Below, one piece after another: positions 61,430 to 64,000 of a stretch of DNA of 64,000 bases. The translations under genes were made by a program, and so were the position numbers. This stretch comes from Heracleum sosnowskyi (Eukaryota > Streptophyta > Magnoliopsida > Apiales > Apiaceae). The stretch spans positions 1,178,001 through 1,242,000 of the forward strand of contig JAUIZM010000024.1 in NCBI GenBank assembly GCA_030848705.1, read 5' to 3'. The notes beneath the pieces are model-generated. The model was not told the origin of the DNA, did no database searches, and saw nothing but the letters and a program-made list of their open reading frames with translations. Every line of letters starts with the position of its first letter. Position 1 is the first letter of the stretch.

Positions 61430-64000
61430 AACAAGACAATAAAGAAGCTCTAAATTGATTACTTGTTGAATAAGTCGGGAATAAAGCTCTAAGTGGTTTG
61501 GATTGAGAGGAAACCCTAAAATCTAAAAAGTTGGTAATGTGTATATGAAATTAATTGCTTATTCAATAAGTAAATATTCAAGGGTAAATCAAGTTCATTT
61601 TTATTTAAAAAGTCAATAATGAAGCTCTAAATGAATTTCTTGTAAAATAAGTCAAGAATAAAGCTTTACGTGATTTTCATTCATTTATTGAGAGTAACCC
61701 TAAATCCTAACAAGTCAATGACGAGGCTCACAAGTTTTATCCTTATTCTACATGTAAGTATCTAAGCTCCAAACAAATTTTATGTTTAAACAAGACAATA
61801 AAGAAGCTCTAAATTGATTACTTGTTGAATAAGTCGGGAATAAAGCTCTAAGTGGTTTGGATTGAGAGGAAACCCTAAAATCTAAAAAGTTGGTAATGTG
61901 TATATGAAATTAATTGCTTATTCAATAAGTAAATATTCAAGGGTAAATCAAGTTCATTTTTATTTAAAAAGTCAATAATGAAGCTCTAAATGAATTTCTT
62001 GTAAAATAAGTCAAGAATAAAGCTTTACGTGATTTTCATTCATTTATTGAGAGTAACCCTAAATCCTAACAAGTCAATGACGAGGCTCACAAGTTTTATC
62101 CTTATTCTACATGTAAGTATCTAAGCTCCAAGCAAATTTTATGTTTAAACAAGACAATAAAGAAGCTCTAAATTGATTACTTGTTGAATAAGTCGGGAAT
62201 AAAGCTTCACCTGATTTTCATTCATTTATTGAGAGTAACCCTAAATCCTAACAAGTCAATAACGAGGCTCACATGTTTTATCCTTATTCTACATGTAAGT
62301 ATCTAAGCTCCAAACAAATTTTATGTTTAAACAAGACAATAAAGAAGCTCTAAATTGATTACTTGTTGAATAAGTCGGGAATAAAGCTTTACGTGATTTT
62401 CATTCATTTATTGAGAGTAACCCTAAATCCTAACAAAAGTCAATGACGAAGCTCACAAGTTTTATCCTTATTCTACATGTAAGTATCTAAGCTCCAAACA
62501 AATTTTATGTTAAAACAAGACAATAAAGAAGCTCTAAATGGATTACTTGTTGAATAAGTCGGGAATAAAGCTCTAAGTGGTTTGGATTGAGAGGAAACCC
62601 TAAAATCTAAAAAGTTGGTAATGTGTATATGAAATTAGTTGCTTATTCAATAAGTAAATATTCAAGGGTAAATCAAGTTCATTTTTATTTAAAAAGTCAA
62701 TAATGAAGCTCTAAATGAATTTCTTGTAAAATAAGTCAAGAATAAAGCTTTACGTGATTTTCATTCATTTATTGAGAGTAACCCTAAATCCTAACAAGTC
62801 AATGACGAGGCTCACAAGTTTTATCCTTATTCTACATGTAAGTATCTAAGCTCCAAGCAAATTTTATGTTTAAACAAGACAATAAAGAAGCTCTAAATTG
62901 ATTACTTGTTGAATAAGTCGGGAATAAAGCTTCACCTGATTTTCATTCATTTATTGAGAGTAACCCTAAATCCTAACAAGTCAATAACGAGGCTCACAAG
63001 TTTTATCCTTATTCTACATGTAAGTATCTAAGCTCCAAACAAATTTTATGTTTAAACAAGACAATAAAGAAGCTCTAAATTGATTACTTGTTGAATAAGT
63101 CGGGAATAAAGCTCTAAGTGGTTTGGATTGAGAGGAAACCCTAAAATCTAAAAAGTTGGTAATGTGTATATGAAATTAATTGCTTATTCAATAAGTAAAT
63201 ATTCAAGGGTAAATCAAGTTCATTTTTATTTAAAAAGTCAATAATGAAGCTCTAAATGAATTTCTTGTAAAATAAGTCAAGAATAAAGCTTTACGTGATT
63301 TTCATTCATTTATTGAGAGTAACCCTAAATCCTAACAAGTCAATGACGAGGCTCACAAGTTTTATCCTTATTCTACATGTAAGTATCTAAGCTCCAAGCA
63401 AATTTTATGTTTAAACAAGACAATAAAGAAGCTCTAAATTGATTACTTGTTGAATAAGTCGGGAATAAAGCTTCACCTGATTTTCATTCATTTATTGAGA
63501 GTAACCCTAAATCCTAACAAGTCAATAACGAGGCTCACAAGTTTTATCCTTATTCTACATGTAAGTATCTAAGCTCCAAACAAATTTTATGTTTAATCAA
63601 GACAATAAAGAAGCTCTAAATTGATTACTTGTTGAATAAGTCGGGAATAAAGCTTTACGTGATTTTCATTCATTTATTGAGAGTAACCCTAAATCCTAAC
63701 AAAAGTCAATGACGAAGCTCACAAGTTTTATCCTTATTCTACATGTAAGTATCTAAGCTCCAAACAAATTTTATGTTAAAACAAGACAATAAAGAAGCTC
63801 TAAATGGATTACTTGTTGAATAAGTCGGGAATAAAGCTCTAAGTGGTTTGGATTGAGAGGAAACCCTAAAATCTAAAAAGTTGGTAATGTGTATATGAAA
63901 TTAATTGCTTATTCAATAAGTAAATATTCAAGGGTAAATCAAGTTCATTTTTATTTAAAAAGTCAATAATGAAGCTCTAAATGACTTTCTTGTAAAATAA
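61430..64000. repeat. Third copy of the 16-monomer tract, cut by the window end
   Basis: Monomer order: XY XY P Q2 XY P XY P Q2 XY (last Y partial, from 63957). It matches 56731-59301 at offset 4699, with cacatgtttta (62271), gaaattagttgc (near 62632), tgtttaatcaagac (near 63593) and gactttcttg (near 63983). Two direct XY-XY junctions occur at about 61430 and 61789. Confidence 0.93.

Larger units (their letters stand above)
1..64000. repeat. Higher-order satellite DNA array (~180-bp monomer), whole window
   Basis: About 355 monomers of 176-184 bp run head to tail from the first to the last base, all in one orientation, with no interruption. Every monomer begins with a word like aacaagacaataaagaagct or aaaaagtcaataatgaagct. 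By eye the classes differ by point changes, small indels and, for X, a different second half. GC is about 30%. The array has no foreign insertion and both ends lie outside the window. Copies of the same higher-order segment several kilobases apart are nearly identical, so the array was homogenised recently. Monomer length and organisation fit centromeric or heterochromatic satellite DNA of a eukaryote; a plant is likely but not proven. There is no coding potential beyond short chance frames, and no RNA gene or conventional promoter is visible. Confidence 0.98.

Noticed and set aside
1..64000. CRISPR array
   Set aside because: The repeated unit is the whole ~180 bp with no short repeat separated by unique spacers, and no cas genes. 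Monomers are homologous throughout.
1..64000. Telomeric or subtelomeric repeat, because of ccctaaa words
   Set aside because: The word occurs once per monomer and never as a run of short tandem copies. It is part of the satellite monomer.
1..64000. Assembly artefact of one short repeat copied over and over
   Set aside because: The copies carry many different private substitutions, indels and hybrid units arranged in consistent long blocks, which an artificial copy would not produce. Local copy-number errors remain possible and need long reads.
1..64000. tRNA, rRNA or other RNA gene in the repeat
   Set aside because: No cloverleaf, A/B box pair or conserved rRNA segment was seen on either strand of the class representatives.

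Overview
The whole window is one uninterrupted, AT-rich tandem satellite array. GC is about 30%, counted by hand on the first monomer (55 of 182). About 355 head-to-tail monomers of 176-184 bp, all in the same orientation, fill the 64 kb edge to edge. I see no gene, RNA gene, transposon, CRISPR array or single-copy spacer. The array runs off both ends. Monomer length, AT richness, near-identical long copies and higher-order structure are typical of eukaryotic centromeric or heterochromatic satellite DNA. A plant is my best guess, from the ~180-bp size and the AAACCCTAA (telo-box) word in one monomer class, but I cannot name the species or prove centromeric location. Coordinates were counted by hand and may be off by 1-2 bp.

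Monomer classes, with names invented here (start = the aacaagac-like word): P (182 bp, cacctg, aataacgagg); P* (P carrying accataaatcc); Q (182 bp, tacgtg, gaagatcac); Q2 (184 bp, caaaagtcaatg, gacgaagctc); R (182 bp, like Q2 without the 2-bp insertion); S (182 bp, tacgtg, gacgaggctc); X (177 bp, ctaagtggtttgg, a distinct second half); Y (182 bp, starts aaaaagtcaataatg). X is always followed by Y, and Y always follows X, so a 359-bp XY dimer (about 102 copies) is the fixed unit. Between successive XY dimers there are 0, 1, 2 or 3 P/Q/R/S monomers.

Layout: 1-6325 (35 monomers); 6326-8671 (starts with a P* cassette); 8672-15898 (a second copy of 1-~5240 with internal expansions); 15899-18969 (contains two complementary hybrid monomers); 18970-25483 (two 3257-bp tandem copies of an 18-mer); 26025-29634 (two 1805-bp copies of a 10-mer); 29635-34323 (irregular, most privately mutated part); 34324-46059 (tandem copies of 6500 and 5236 bp); 46060-54557 (successive P*-led blocks of 2171, 1987, 2712 and 1264 bp); 54558-64000 (2891-bp block repeated, then repeated again at offset 4699).

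The points most worth checking are: a CENP-B-box-like 17-mer in every class except Y; an apparent ancestral dimer inside each monomer; a short dyad in X; complementary hybrid monomers marking recombination points; and nested segmental duplications that record how the array grew, often by 7 monomers (~1265 bp). The three 63-residue open frames on the minus strand are by-products of a 1-bp deletion in the satellite, not genes.
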